Counted from the stretch's first letter, positions 39,125 to 49,061 are shown. The stretch: 64,000 nt of DNA from Eledone cirrhosa (GCA_964016885.1 OZ024743.1:339079229-339143228); one strand, 5' to 3'. Notes: generated by a model not told the origin, from the letters alone. Numbers and translations: made by a program.

Positions 39125-39500
39125 GTTAACGGATGGTGTTATCTCCATGACAGCTTCACCCCTCTTTCTCAACCCCTCATAACTCTCTTCCATCTCATCT
39201 CTCACCCATTCAATCACTCCTTCCTTCTCTTCCTCCCACCTCTCACTCATCACTTCCACCCATCCACCCTCCCACCTCTCAACCAATCACTACCACCCTC
39301 CCACCTCTCACTCACTCTCACCCTCCCTCCCATCTCTCACCCAATCACTCCCTAACTCCCTCCCACCTCTCACTCATCACTCTCTCCCATCCCACACCCT
39401 CCCTCCGACCTCTCCCTCATCACCCCCTCCCACACTCCCACCTCTCACTCATCACTAACTTCCTTCCTCCCACCTCTCACTAATTCAATCTCTCTCTCCC
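39125..39500. repeat. Pyrimidine-rich imperfect minisatellite
   Basis: Loose tandem copies of CTCCCACCTCTCACTCATCA with variants fill this stretch. The plus strand is almost pure pyrimidine. Minus-strand open frames over it are rich in E, W and V and only reflect the repeat. Confidence 0.8.
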
Positions 39501-39502
39501 TC

Positions 39503-39612
39503 AGCATGGCCGAATTGTTAAGAAGTTCCTTTGTGTGGCATATTGGGTAAGGTCGGCCCATGCCTTGTTAGTGGAACTGGGTAGACGGGAACAGTGTGGA
39601 AGCCCATCGGAA
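39503..39612 (+). repeat. tRNA-like SINE head and tail fragment
   Basis: GCATGGCCGAATTGTTAAGA resembles the 5' end of a tRNA (A box TGGCCGAATTG). Further along, GGGTAGACGGGAACAGTGTG and GAAGCCCATCGG resemble the 3' tail of a cephalopod repeat. There is no clear B box. It abuts a poly-C run at 39,617. Confidence 0.5.
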
Positions 39613-39614
39613 TG

Positions 39615-39845
39615 ACCCCCCCCCCCCCCCCCCCCCCACCACACACACCACCACCACACACCCCACCGCCACACACACCCCACCACCATACACACCACCA
39701 CCGTCACAGTACCCCCCCCCCCCCGCGCCACCACCACGCACTACACCACCACGACACACGACACCACCACATACACCCCACCACCACACACCCCACCGCC
39801 ACACACCCCACCACCGCCACACACACCACGAACAACAACAACAAT
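39615..39845. repeat. Poly-C and CAC-rich simple repeat
   Basis: Two C homopolymers (near 39,617-39,637 and 39,713-39,724) and impure CAC/CACA repeats, ending with (AAC)n. Open frames here are low-complexity proline, histidine and threonine. Confidence 0.9.
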
Positions 39846-40065
39846 TGTCATTTCAGTCAGTGAATTTTATAACGCCTTCCTTTTTGCTTCTCTCGCACCC
39901 GCCGCTACCTCCCCCTTTTTTCTTAGATCTCTCTCTTCTTACTCCACACCTCTCCACTTCCACCCCTTCCTCCCCTTCCCTTCCGCCCACTCTCTCTCCC
40001 TCTCTCATTATGCCTCCTTATTTTCTTCCTCATTACACTCCATATAAATACGAACACACCTATCT

Positions 40066-41331
40066 TCACCACCACCACCACCATCACCACCACCACCACC
40101 ACCACCATCATCACTACCACCACCACCACCACCACCACCATCACCACCACCATCACCACCATCACTACCACCACCACCACCATCACCACCATCACTACCA
40201 CCACCACCACCACCACCACCTCCACCACCACCACCATCATCACTACCACCACCACCACCACCACCACCACCACCACCATCACCACCACCACCACCACCAC
40301 CATCATCACTACCACCACCACCACCACCACCACCACCATCACCACCACCATCACCACCATCACTACCACCACCACCACCACCATCACCACCATCACCACC
40401 ATCACTACCACCACAACCACCACCACCACCACAACCACCACCACCAACACCACCATCACCACCACCACTACCACCACCACCACCACCACCACCACCATTA
40501 CTACCACCAACACCACCACCACCATCACCACCATTACTACCACCACCACCACCATCACCACCACCACCACCATCACCACCACCACCACCACCACCACCAC
40601 CATCACCACCATCACCACCATCACTACCACCACCACCACCACCACCACCACCATCACCACCACCACCACCACCATCACCACCACCACAACCACCACCACC
40701 ACCACCACCATCACCACCACCAACACCACCATCACCATCACCACTACCACCACCACCACCATTACTACCACCACCACCACCACCACCACCACCACCACCA
40801 CCACCACCACCACCATCATCACTACCACCACCACCACCACCACCACCACCATCACCACCACCATCACCACCATCACTACCACCACCACCACCACCACCAC
40901 CATCACCACCATCACCACCATCACTACCACCACAACCACCACCACCACCACAACCACCACCACCAACACCACCATCACCACCACCACCACCATTACTACC
41001 ACCAACACCACCACCACCATCACCACCATTACTACCACCACCACCACCATCACCACCACCACCACCATCACCACCACCACCACCACCACCACCACCACCA
41101 CCATCACCACCATCACCACCATCACTACCACCACCACCACCACCACCACCACCATCACCACCACCACCACCACCATCACCACCACCACAACCACCACCAC
41201 CACCACCACCATCACCACCACCAACACCACCATCACCACCACCACTACCACCACCACCACCATTACTACCACCACCACCACCAACACCACCACCACCATC
41301 ACCACCACCACTACCACCACTACCACCACCT
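40066..41331. repeat. 1.27-kb CAC trinucleotide repeat with a 519-bp higher-order period
   Basis: Almost pure (CAC)n, interrupted by CAT, CTA, AAC and AAC/ACA variants always in steps of three. The variant order from about 40,402 recurs from 40,921 (offset 519 bp, 173 triplets), so the tract grew by a large duplication as well as by slippage. In one plus frame it is open as nearly pure histidine with Y, N and Q; on the minus strand as valine with M and L. The frame stays open because the repeat contains no stop, not because of selection. Confidence 0.95.
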
Positions 41332-41387
41332 GTTTGACTGAGACGCGTATGAAGTCAGGTGGAAAGAGAATATTAAGAGGACACCCA

Positions 41388-41780
41388 TACAGAGAGAGAG
41401 AGAGAGAGAGAGAGTGAGAGTGAGATGGTGGTTGTACACAGGTGAAGTACATACTGAACCTTTCACACTTTATGCACACACACATACTTATATGCATACA
41501 CATATTTATATATGTCTGTGATTGTAATGTATACACACATACACACTCCGACATATGTCTGTGTTTGTAAATATATAAACGGAAAAAATGAAACGAAATT
41601 TCATTTCTCACTCTTAGTACGGCTGATATTTAAATATAAGTATGTATACGTCCATACATATATGTATACAGGCGTACACTAGTATGTATATACATACATA
41701 CATGCACACACACATATATATATGTACGTATGGGTTTACTGAACATATATTATAATGCTCGGTTTGTTTGTAAACAAACA
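41388..41780. repeat. AG, CA and TA microsatellites
   Basis: (AG)n at about 41,389-41,425, then impure CA/TA-rich DNA to about 41,730. Open frames here reflect the repeats. Nothing else was recognised. Confidence 0.75.
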
Positions 41781-42079
41781 GCCCAAATTAAGCAGTACAG
41801 TGTTCGGCAACCATCGTTGCCCTTTTATTCAACACTGGAACGATATAGATGGAGCTAAGAAGACCAAAGTTAAACAGAAAAAATGAATGGAATAACAACA
41901 ACAACCATACCCAAACAAACAATACTGACTTAAGGGAAATATAAATAAATAAATAAATATATATATACACAGGTACAATAACAACAAACACATATAAACA
42001 CACACTAGTAAACAAAGATAGAATACAAAAACAAAAACACATATACTCAAACGCGAACACACACACCAAACATTATACA

Positions 42080-42870
42080 CACACGTTTAGTTATACTCTG
42101 GTCCAAGCGGGTTGGTATATAACCTATAGCTCCAATAGTGATGGGTATGAAACTGAAGTTGTATCTTGGATACTGGATCTGCAAACTCCTCATCATGATG
42201 TCCTCCTTCTCTTGTATTTTTCTTACAACGTTGACATCAAGTGGGCAGCTGATCTCTACAACAAAGCGCGTTTTCAATGTGTGGTCCCAAACAACAATAT
42301 CGGACCGGTTGTGCTTTAATTTGGTGGCAAATTTTATTTTCAGGTTCCACCAGTATTCTTTAGTGCCATCTATCTCAGCATATTCCTCCTCATTTATTTT
42401 TTAATTTTGTTTTCCTAAGTTCACTCCAGATGGTTCTAGCTGTCACATCGTGTCTCATAGGGAGGTAGTAGCGAGGCGAATTCTTTCGCAGTTGGCAACA
42501 ATGTGGCTAACACCTTCGATCTTTGTTTTACAAAGCCTACATTTATTCTCGACTGATGGCCCTCCTCTTTTGTGTAACAGATATTTGGTAGGGATTTCTT
42601 GTTCCTGTCCTGTATTGCATAGAGATATCCTTCAAGGTGGGATGTCATAAACTTGTCATAAACAAGAACTCCATGCCAGGCTTTTTGAATGATTTATCCC
42701 CCTATGGTCTGTGTTTTTCGTCTCAGGTACCCATGCACAACTTTCTCTGTAAATTGGTCCACTTTCATTTATCTTGTCCGAACATTGAATAGGATCTTCC
42801 AATTTCCCTGGGAGAGAGATTTATATCAGAGCTTATTCCATATCTCTCCTTCAGATCAGTGGCTATCCTA
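42080..42870 (-). pseudogene. R4/Dong-like C-terminus: zinc knuckle and restriction-like endonuclease
   Basis: Downstream of the SINE the protein resumes (RIATDLKERYGIS) and carries several stops. At 42,495-42,541 it reads CRLCKTKIEGVSHIVANC, a C-x2-C-x7-H-x4-C zinc knuckle. Beyond that, RSDIVVWDH (about 42,280-42,305), KTRFVVEISCPLD, RKIQEKEDI and YNFSFIPITIGAIGYIP form the RLE. In this family the endonuclease motif is PD...D with a following E-x-K-like region. Here the P of PD is S, so the enzyme would be doubtful even without the frameshifts. In an active element this domain nicks the target. Confidence 0.78.
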
Positions 42871-42876
42871 ATGATA

Positions 42877-42968
42877 TGCCGAGGTTGACTTTGCCTTTCA
42901 TCCTTACGGGGTCGATAAAATAAAGTACTGGGAAATTGCTGGCCTTGTGCCAAAGTAGAAACAATTAT
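42877..42968 (+). repeat. SINE fragment inserted in the RLE LINE
   Basis: GCCGAGGTTGACTTTGCCTT, TCATCCTTACGGGGTCGATA, AAATAAAGTAC, then CTGGCCTTGTGCCAAAGTAG. These are the 3' two thirds of the SINE at 54.4-55.0 kb. LINE coding sequence continues on both sides, so the SINE arrived later. The head with the A box is absent. Confidence 0.85.
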
Positions 42969-43720
42969 TTTCTTCATGCTCATAGACCTGGGCAAGATGG
43001 TTGCTGACCTTTTTCTTCTGCTGAAGATGTTTCTTCAGTGTTACTATTCGGGTCTCGTATGATGTCAATATGGATTTTAGACCCTGGCCACCTTCCTTGC
43101 GTGAGAAGTATAGCCTATCCACATAACCATTGATGTTAAAGTTTCTAGTAACACTAAGAAGTTTGCGAGTTCTTACATCCATCTCACTTAGTTCTTGCAA
43201 TGACCAGTTCAGCAGAACAAATGTTGGCGTAAGGATTAGCACAGCATAAGTATTGTGGACAATGTATTTGTTGCACGCTGATAGTTCTGATGACCATATT
43301 TTCTTTACTCTCCTGAGGTATTCAGTTTTGGTTCTCTCCTTATTTATGGGTCCATCATATCTGACATTCTCATCCTGTCCAAGATATCTGTAGTTGTCAC
43401 CTGACTGTAGAGGTTGTATTGTCAAGCCGTTCATCTCTAGATTTCCAGAGGAGGGCACAACCCTTCCATGTTTTACTGTCAAATATGCACACTTGGACTC
43501 ACCAAATTTCATTCTGATGATTGCAGAAAATTGTGTAATGAGGTCCAATTGTTTTTTAATATAGTTGATATTGGGCCCATAGAGCTTCAGGTCATCGACA
43601 AAGAAAAGATGGAAGATACTTCTGGACCTACTTCCATGACCACTTTGTTTTGTGAGCAGGTATGATAGTGGATTTAGTGAGAGGACGAAAAGCAGCACTG
43701 ATAAGCTATCACCCTGAAAG
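42969..43720 (-). pseudogene. R4/Dong-like reverse transcriptase, catalytic and thumb part
   Basis: The frame reads QGDSLSVLLFVLSLNPLSYL, then FHLFFVDDLKLYGPN with the catalytic FVDD (residues 33-36 of the 264-residue open frame that starts at 43,698). It continues with NYRYLG, LNWSLQELSEMD, VRTRKLL and YVDRLYFSRKEGGQGLKS. The LNW-x3-EL-x2-MD-x2-TRKLL and DRLY-x2-RKEGG-x-GL strings are characteristic of RLE-bearing R4/Dong-type LINEs. The frame runs until the SINE insertion truncates it. Motif A and everything upstream are absent. Confidence 0.82.
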
Positions 43721-43849
43721 ACGCATTGTGTCCAATCTGATATGCAATTTCGTATTTACAACATATGACTTTTGTAAAATCATGGAGTGATAAACGATGA
43801 TCTTGGACGAAATCTAATTTTGTCTGGCTTATTATAATAAGATAAATAA

Positions 43850-43880
43850 AGGCAGTGGGTTGGCAGTATTGTTAGAGCTT
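43850..43880 (+). repeat. Possible SINE head fragment
   Basis: GGCAGTGGGTTGGCAGTATT followed by GTTAGAGC resembles the SINE 5' end (GGATTGGCAGTATCGGTAGA). It is too short to be certain. Confidence 0.4.
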
Positions 43881-43894
43881 CTTCTTTTTCTTCG

Positions 43895-44290
43895 CCCACT
43901 TATCCCTGAGAGAGTCGTGTGGGCAGAGTCCTCAAACACTCTATCCAACGGGTCCTGTCAGAAGCAGCCACCTCCAATTGATCCGGCTGGATCCCCAAAC
44001 GAGACCAGCCGAGCTCGTGGATATTATCCAACCATCTTGCTCGGGGTCTACCCCTAGATGTCCTGTCTGTTGGTTTTGCTCGTAAAATCTGTCCCACGAT
44101 TCTTTCCTGAGACATTCTAACCACATGCCCATAGTATCGGAGTTATGATCTCTCAATTCGGAGAAGTAGCAGCTCTACCAGGATTTCTGAGCTACGCACT
44201 CCATCGAGAAACGTTACTCCAAAGACTCTTCGGAGGAATCCCATTTCGGCCGCTTGTATTCGAGATTCTTGACGTTTCTTTCTGTCGCTA
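43895..44290 (-). pseudogene. LINE reverse transcriptase C-terminal fragment
   Basis: Two minus-strand frames join into one tail. The first (44,290-44,143) reads RIQAAEMGFLRRVFGVTFLD, VRSSEI and LLLRIERS. After a stop or shift near 44,140 the second (44,124-43,900) reads VRMSQERIVGQILRAKPTD, then RPRARWLDNIHELGWSRLGI and a terminal LRTLPTRLSQG. The order AAEM-x-FLRRV, LLLRIERS, GRPR-x-RW is very common at the end of invertebrate and fish LINE proteins of the jockey/RTE range. No catalytic motif remains. Confidence 0.75.
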
Positions 44291-44495
44291 GAATTGTGAC
44301 AATGGGCCTTCCGTCTTTGTTTCCGCATTTGGCTATGTGTTTCCGGAAAGACGAGGCCCTGGTTTTAGTGTGTTCCTTGATCCGGATGTGCAACGGCCTG
44401 ATTGTGCTACCTATATAGTATTGGTTGCACGCCGGCACGTTATGTATCAAGGAAGCACTTTGGATCAAACGCCTAGGGCCACAATTAAACAACCA
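44265..44495 (-). pseudogene. GIY-YIG endonuclease fragment
   Basis: The minus-strand frame from 44,492 reads CNQYYIGSTIRPLHIRIKEH, then TRASSFRKHIAKCGNK. YIGST followed by R-x-L-x-R-x-KEH is the second half of a GIY-YIG nuclease of the kind fused to reverse transcriptases in Penelope-like and related elements. It overlaps the LINE tail at its end, so a junction of two elements lies near 44,280. The first strand motif and catalytic Glu are not clear. Confidence 0.6.
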
Positions 44496-44499
44496 GTCC

Positions 44500-45053
44500 G
44501 AGAGAAGCGAAATGAGGTGGTTGGTTTAAGTTAACAAACGATGCAGCAACATACGCGCACACACACACAAGCGAGACAGCAACACACGCACACACACACA
44601 CACAGTAACATTCACCAAACAGGCAGAGAATGGACTGACAGCTAGCGCCACCCCACTCCCACAATTGAAAGAACTACTTCGGCCGCTGACCTCTGCCTGA
44701 CCGACCCCATTTCACGCGCACGCGCGCTCTGCTGAATACCTCAGATATTCAAAACAACGAACAGCGGAGGACACGTTTCGCACCTTTCCGACAGACACCC
44801 CCCCCGGAAAAAACCCCAGTTGATGGATGTGAATCCGAAATATATAGGGACAATTAAATCTCTTCCAAGGTAACTCTTTCTTGTGTTGTTATTTTTATTT
44901 TTATCCTTTACGCTCTTTCCTTCATTCCTCTACACGTTAGAGTCTTATACACGCCACGCATCTCAACGTACACCCACTTACATCTCTCTCTCCACCACCG
45001 GATCTTGTTACCCGGAGATTTACCCATCTGCATTGTCGAGGCTTCCAAACGAC

Positions 45054-45060
<7 letters not shown>
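44500..45060. other. No gene seen; CA repeats and unassigned DNA
   Basis: (CA)-rich tracts near 44,548-44,604, then a GC-richer stretch (44,610-44,780) that may be element 3' sequence but has no recognisable domain, then AT-rich DNA. Confidence 0.4.
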
Positions 45061-45095
<35 letters not shown>

Positions 45096-45100
45096 TATTT
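45058..45100. repeat. Poly-A and TA microsatellite
   Basis: A run of A followed by (TA)n. Minus-strand open frames here are poly-F and IY repeats. Confidence 0.9.
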
Positions 45101-45152
45101 CGTTTCTGAATTTGTTTAGCAAGATTCTTTATCTGAAATCGTGTGTTGAAAC

Positions 45153-45340
45153 CGATATTGTTATACTTTGAGAGGGTCATGTTGCCAATAAGAAACACAC
45201 GCACCAGTTGCTTTCACTTCAATTTATTATATATTTATAAATTTATAAATTTATAAATTTATAAATATATAATAAATTAAAGTGAAAGCAACTGGTGCGT
45301 GTGTTTCTTATTGGCAACATGACCCTCCCAAAGTATAACA

Positions 45341-45342
<2 letters not shown>
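45153..45342. repeat. Near-perfect 190-bp palindrome
   Basis: The arm with ATTGTTATACTTTG, GAGGGTCATGTTGCC and AATAAGAAACACACGCACC returns in reverse complement on the right. The centre is an ATAAATTT repeat near 45,249. Each arm is about 93 bp, and I see only one or two mismatches (one beside the GAGGGTC block). Such a palindrome would be a cruciform or hairpin. It does not look like a decayed old structure. Confidence 0.92.
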
Positions 45343-45531
<189 letters not shown>

Positions 45532-45610
45532 ACGAAGGAAATGTGGTAAGGAACCAGGTGGACCATAACGCACCAAAGTACTCAATACTTAGGGTAGTAG
45601 AGTGGGTAAT

Positions 45611-45908
45611 AGGAACGAGTAGGACCCCGACGGCTGAGCTCAAGCCTTTTCGACGGCTAATTCTGGACTAAATGAACATTTTTATCCTGGTATTTGAATA
45701 GCCGAGCTTCTCAGGGGGTAATTCCATATATGGTAAAAGTGATTGTCACAAGGATTGGTCAAAAGTTTGTTGTTGAGACATAATAATTCTATCATGGCAA
45801 TTTGTGGAGGGAAGGGGTAGCTGAACCTGCCAGTAGAAGAAAGAGGGAGAGGGGGTGGAGGAAACCCAGCCGTGCTGCGTTGATAGTGCCAACTACAGCT
45901 GAGCAGGA
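45611..45908 (-). repeat. PLE-1 3' terminal repeat
   Basis: Reverse complement of 48,436-48,732 with only scattered differences. Shared strings include GCCAACTACAGCTGAGCAGG, CCAGTAGAAGAAAGAGGGAG, GGGGGTAATTCCATATATGG and AGGAACGAGTAG. A related, more diverged copy is at 57,700-57,990. Confidence 0.9.
45624..45719 (-). ncRNA. Hammerhead-ribozyme-like fold, decayed (PLE-1 3' repeat)
   Basis: On the minus strand: stem I ACCCC with GGGGT; CTGAGAAG in place of CTGATGAG; stem II CGGCTATTC with GAATTAGCCG (one bulged T); GAAA; stem III region GGC...GCC; GTC at 45,631-45,629. The base after GAAA is A instead of C, which weakens stem III. The core lacks one base in CTGA-N-GA, so self-cleavage is unlikely. 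Confidence 0.45.
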
Positions 45909-46834
45909 GGTCAAAGAAGATACTAGGGGGGGGGGGGGGAAGTCGAACCAATAAGTAAAACAATATGGGCTAAATATATAGAAAAATACCGGGAGTGTTA
46001 AAAAACAATTAAATGTAAAAAAAAACAATTTCTGGTTACTATAACCTAAGGACAGCTATCAAGTCTCTCACTGGTACTGCTAGACTGAAGAAAGGTTTAC
46101 TAGGTGGGACGGAATTATAATGAGACCCTTTTAAGAGGTATAAGTAAACAACCGAATATATCTTACGGTGACGGGTCAACAAGTGGTGGTGGTGGTGGTG
46201 GTGGTGGTGGTGGTGGTGGGGGGGGGGGGGAATACTAAATAAACTACCACGAAATAATAATTCAGAGTCCCGAGACCAGTACGAAATAAAGGTTTCTACC
46301 CCATGCACAAGGCCAGCAACCACCCAGTGCTAAAAAAAAATAAACTAATACGAAATAATAATTCAGAATCCCGAAAAAGAATACAAATACTATCTCTAAG
46401 GGTGCCGCCATGCTACAAAATTACAGTGCAAACTACATAAATGCTCGTACGAAGTATCTGTAAAAATTTGATACGGAAAATTAATTCAGAATCCCCCCCC
46501 CCCCCCCCAAAAAAAAAAATACTGATATACGAGAAATTAAAGCAAAGATACCACTAAGAAATATAGAAAGCACGGAAAAGGGGAAGCCATCGGATAAGAA
46601 GGCAAGTATCCGGAGTCTAACACATCTGCTATAAAAAGCGGAGTCGGCCAAATCTATCATAGAATAGGGGAAGGGGGTGGGGGTACTGAGGCTACAAAGG
46701 ACCGAGGGGCTGCCTCGGGTGGGCGAGAAAGTAAAAGGACGAAGACAAAGAAAGAGGACTGGGGTGGAAGGACTAGGGAGGGATGAGGGAAGAAGGAAAT
46801 ATAGAGGAAGCGATAAAAAGATATAAAAGAAGAT
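45909..46834 (-). other. PLE-1 3' non-coding region
   Basis: Contains a GGT microsatellite plus G run (46,184-46,230), three rough tandem copies of a block with AATTCAGA-x-TCCC near 46,260, 46,365 and 46,490, and a C run then A run at 46,494-46,519. The strip near 46,680-46,760 (minus: CCGAGGCAGCCCCTCGG, TTTGTAGCCTCAGTACCCCC) matches the region after the PLE-2 frame at 57,415-57,462, so it belongs to the element. Confidence 0.7.
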
Positions 46835-47960
46835 CTACCTTTGCAAGCAGGGGTTACCCATTACAAAATCGGCAAGTGGGGTGTTATAGCCGTAGTCTAC
46901 CCCCCACCCCGGGTCATTATGGGGTTTGAGGGCGAGGTAAGTCCTACGCAATCTGTGTTTACATGCAGTTACCAGTTCATCTTTCTTGTTTAGGAGTTGG
47001 TCCGTCGAAAACATCATTTGTAAAGTTTCCTCCGAGCATAAATTGCACGGACGGCGTCCTCCCGTGTAAGAGTTGGCTCTGGACAGTAAGCTCCAAGTGA
47101 GATCATAGGTAATGTTGTTATCCTTGAGGTCCCATATGTGGCCCGAAAGTGTAGTGGCGTGACGCCGGGCCGGGTTTCGGAAGGTATGTCTGTGTTGGTA
47201 TAGCCGGGTCTTGAAGTCACATGCGGTTAATCCTATATAAGCTTTGTTGGAGGTGTCCGTCCTCACGTTGCACTGGTAGATCACATTACGATCTCTGCAT
47301 CTGTTGTCGAGGGGGAAAATGGATCCATCAGGACAGTTGCACCCCCTGGTCGGCTCTCCACTGCTATTTAGGTTATTTCTTCCATAGGGGTTGAGTTTTT
47401 TGTTGTTAGAGGAGACGATGTTTTGTGCAAAGTTTGGTGTGGTGCTGTAGGAGAGTTTGATGGTATTTTTGTTAATTATGTTGTGGTAGCGGTGTTGTAG
47501 TGGGAAGTGTTTTTCAATGAGCCTAAAGAAGATTTTCCAAATAGGAGTTGTCACCTCGGCGTTGTGGGGAGGATTGAACCATGTTACATTGCGTGAGCGG
47601 CGGTGTCGCCTGCTGGTTCCGCTAATGGAAGCTGGACAGTAGGATATTTCCTCCCGGAAACCACTCCGCTTGATGGCCTGGTTGTAATAAGGCGCATGTT
47701 CCTCGAATATCTGCTCATTAGCTGACAAACGAGATAAGCGGAGGGAGATGTTTTTAACCAGGTTATTGGTGATGTTCCTAGGATGGTTTGACCGGCGGTG
47801 GATGTAGTGCAGGTTGTCGTTAGGTTTCCTGTATGGGTAGTACAGATCATTATCGAGGTCAAGGGTAACGTCCAGGAAGTTTACTCGGGTCAGGTACGTT
47901 TGTAGGGTTATTTTAAATCCCCAGTCGCGGAAGAAGCTGATTAATTGTTTACGGACCCGA
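46835..47960 (-). pseudogene. PLE-1 reverse transcriptase end plus GIY-YIG endonuclease
   Basis: One open frame reads from about 47,960 (RKQLISFFRDWGFKITLQT, NFLDVTLDL, typical of the PLE region after the catalytic core) to a stop at 46,835. Counting from the ATG at 47,728 it has 297 residues. RNVTWFNPPHNAEVTTPIWK begins the linker. A cysteine cluster is at C130, C132, C144 and C153; NVIYQCNV at 148-155 and AYIGLT at 163-168 are the two GIY-YIG strands; R175 and the following RLYQHRHTF fit the rest of the nuclease core. TGGRRPCNLCSEE near 230 is a second cysteine pair. A frameshift near 47,960 separates it from the reverse transcriptase core. In active PLEs this nuclease nicks the target. Confidence 0.88.
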
Positions 47961-48437
47961 TCTGTACTACTGGGGTTGACCCTTTAAGGGTAAGGAGCCC
48001 ATCATCACGGTACAATCCACCGCCGAATGCAGGAAACATCTCGGTGAGTTTGGCTATTAGGAATAATCCTATAAGATCTGTGACCTCAGCCGAATCCGTC
48101 GCGCCCATGCTGACGTCGAAGGGTGAGTCGGGATCTCTCTTTATCCATTTGGAGTTGTCGAAGAGTAAGACTGTCTTCCTGGCGTGGAGGATGATGTTTC
48201 TTTCCTGGTCGGTGATGGGCACAAGTGTTTCGGCGAAGTCCAAGGCAGCCGTAAGTAGCGGTAAGGTAATTGAAGCATAGTAACTCTCTATGTCAAACTG
48301 GATGAATTTAGTGTCTCGTTTTTCCTCCATATTGCTTAACCATGAGATTACTTCCTGGATGTTGACTCATAGGCTAAGTCTGGCGTGTTGCTTAACTTTT
48401 GGTATAACGCGGTCTAGGAATTTTTGCTGATTCTCCC
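47941..48437 (-). pseudogene. PLE-1 reverse transcriptase core, 5'-truncated
   Basis: The frame starts inside the protein at about 48,437 (RENQQKFLDRVIPKVKQHAR) and has an in-frame TGA near 48,366. It then reads MEEKRDTKF with motif A FDIESYYASI (residues 12-21 from the ATG at 48,330), FDVSMGATDS at 71-80 and the catalytic YRDDGL at 107-112. It ends at a frame break near 47,960. YRDD followed by G or A is usual for Penelope-type reverse transcriptases. The N-terminal third is missing because the inverted terminal repeat begins there. Confidence 0.85.
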
Positions 48438-48728
48438 TGCTCAGCTGTAGTTGGCACTATCAACGCAGCACGTCTGGGTTTCCTCCACCCCTCTCCTTCT
48501 TTCTTCTACTGGCAGGTTCAGCTACCCCTTCCCTCCACAAATTGCCATGATAGAATTATTATGTCTCAACAACAAACTTCTGACCAATCCTTGTGACAAT
48601 CACTTTTACCATATATGGAATTACCCCCTGAGAAGCTCGGCTATTCAAATACCAGGATAAAAATGTTCATTTAGTCCAGAATTAGCCGTCGAAACGGCTT
48701 GAGCTCAGCCGTCGGGGTTCTACTCGTT

Positions 48729-48732
<4 letters not shown>
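48436..48732 (+). repeat. PLE-1 5' terminal repeat (inverted)
   Basis: Same repeat as 45,611-45,908, opposite orientation. Its first bases (CCTGCTCAG) also belong to the reverse transcriptase frame (LSR codons on the minus strand), so about 9 bp are shared at the junction. The far end is cut by (TA)n at 48,732. Confidence 0.9.
48623..48718 (+). ncRNA. Hammerhead-ribozyme-like fold (PLE-1 5' repeat)
   Basis: Stem I ACCCC (48,623-48,627) pairs with GGGGT (48,714-48,718). CTGA (48,628-48,631) is followed by GAAG, so relative to CTGANGA one base is missing. Stem II: CGGCTATTC (48,638-48,646) with GAATTAGCCG (48,679-48,688). GAAA at 48,691-48,694; stem III CGGC (48,695-48,698) with GCCG (48,708-48,711); UC at 48,712-48,713, the expected cleavage point. 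Everything but the CTGANGA box fits. Confidence 0.5.
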
Positions 48733-48825
<93 letters not shown>

Positions 48826-48850
48826 ATATATATATATATATATATACATA
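48732..48850. repeat. TA microsatellite
   Basis: Nearly pure (TA)n with one GTATG interruption. It truncates the PLE-1 5' terminal repeat. Confidence 0.95.
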
Positions 48851-48890
48851 CATGTGAGAAAAACCACAGACCCTCCATCTCAACTCACCT

Positions 48891-48921
48891 TTTGAAAAGC
48901 AGAAGAACTGCGAAACCGGTA
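48891..48921 (+). ncRNA. Hammerhead-like relic
   Basis: TTTGAAAA, then a GCAG/CTGC stem (48,899-48,902 and 48,908-48,911), GAAAC (48,912-48,916) and the palindrome ACCGGT with GTA in the NUH position. This is the second half of a hammerhead with a decayed CTGATGA box. The same GAAACCGGTA is at 53,528 and, on the minus strand, at 51,165. Confidence 0.3.
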
Positions 48922-49057
48922 AAGGAACCAAATAAATATATATATTTTTTAAAAGAATAAGACTTCAGTTGCATTTTCGATTTCATCCCTTTTTCTTTAT
49001 ACTTCCACTCGTGTAGGACACCTCGGTTATTTTTCATTTTGTAAAAAAAAACCTCAC

Positions 49058-49061
<4 letters not shown>

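Larger units (their letters stand above)
42075..43790 (-). mobile_element. RLE-type LINE (R4/Dong-like), decayed and interrupted by a SINE
   Basis: The minus strand holds, in order, reverse transcriptase motifs, thumb, zinc knuckle and a restriction-like endonuclease (RLE), the C-terminal layout of R4/Dong-type LINEs. The upstream part is lost near 43,790; the last recognisable motif upstream is QGDSLSVLLF near 43,690-43,720, in a frame offset from what precedes it. Stops and frameshifts occur at about 42,770, 42,700, 42,550 and 42,470. A SINE sits in the coding region at about 42,877-42,968. The 3' end runs into CA-rich DNA near 42,070. Confidence 0.82.
45611..48732 (-). mobile_element. Penelope-like element 1 with inverted terminal repeats
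   Basis: The minus-strand body carries a reverse transcriptase remnant (48,437-47,960) and a long GIY-YIG part (47,960-46,835), then about 0.9 kb of 3' non-coding DNA. Copies of one repeat of about 297 bp lie at both ends in opposite orientation: 45,611-45,908 and 48,436-48,732. The 3' copy is on the body's strand; the 5' copy is inverted and joins a reverse transcriptase cut off inside its N-terminal half. This is the head-to-head arrangement known for PLE terminal repeats. Both repeats carry a decayed hammerhead-like fold. The right copy runs into a TA microsatellite. Confidence 0.88.

Noticed and set aside
39044..39286. 80-codon minus-strand frame rich in E and W
   Set aside because: It reads through the pyrimidine-rich minisatellite; no known domain.
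39594..41611. Long histidine-rich (plus) and valine-rich (minus) open frames of 581 and 562 codons
   Set aside because: They are simple readings of a CAC/GTG microsatellite that happens to contain no stop. There is no domain, no unique sequence of useful length and no gene-like context.
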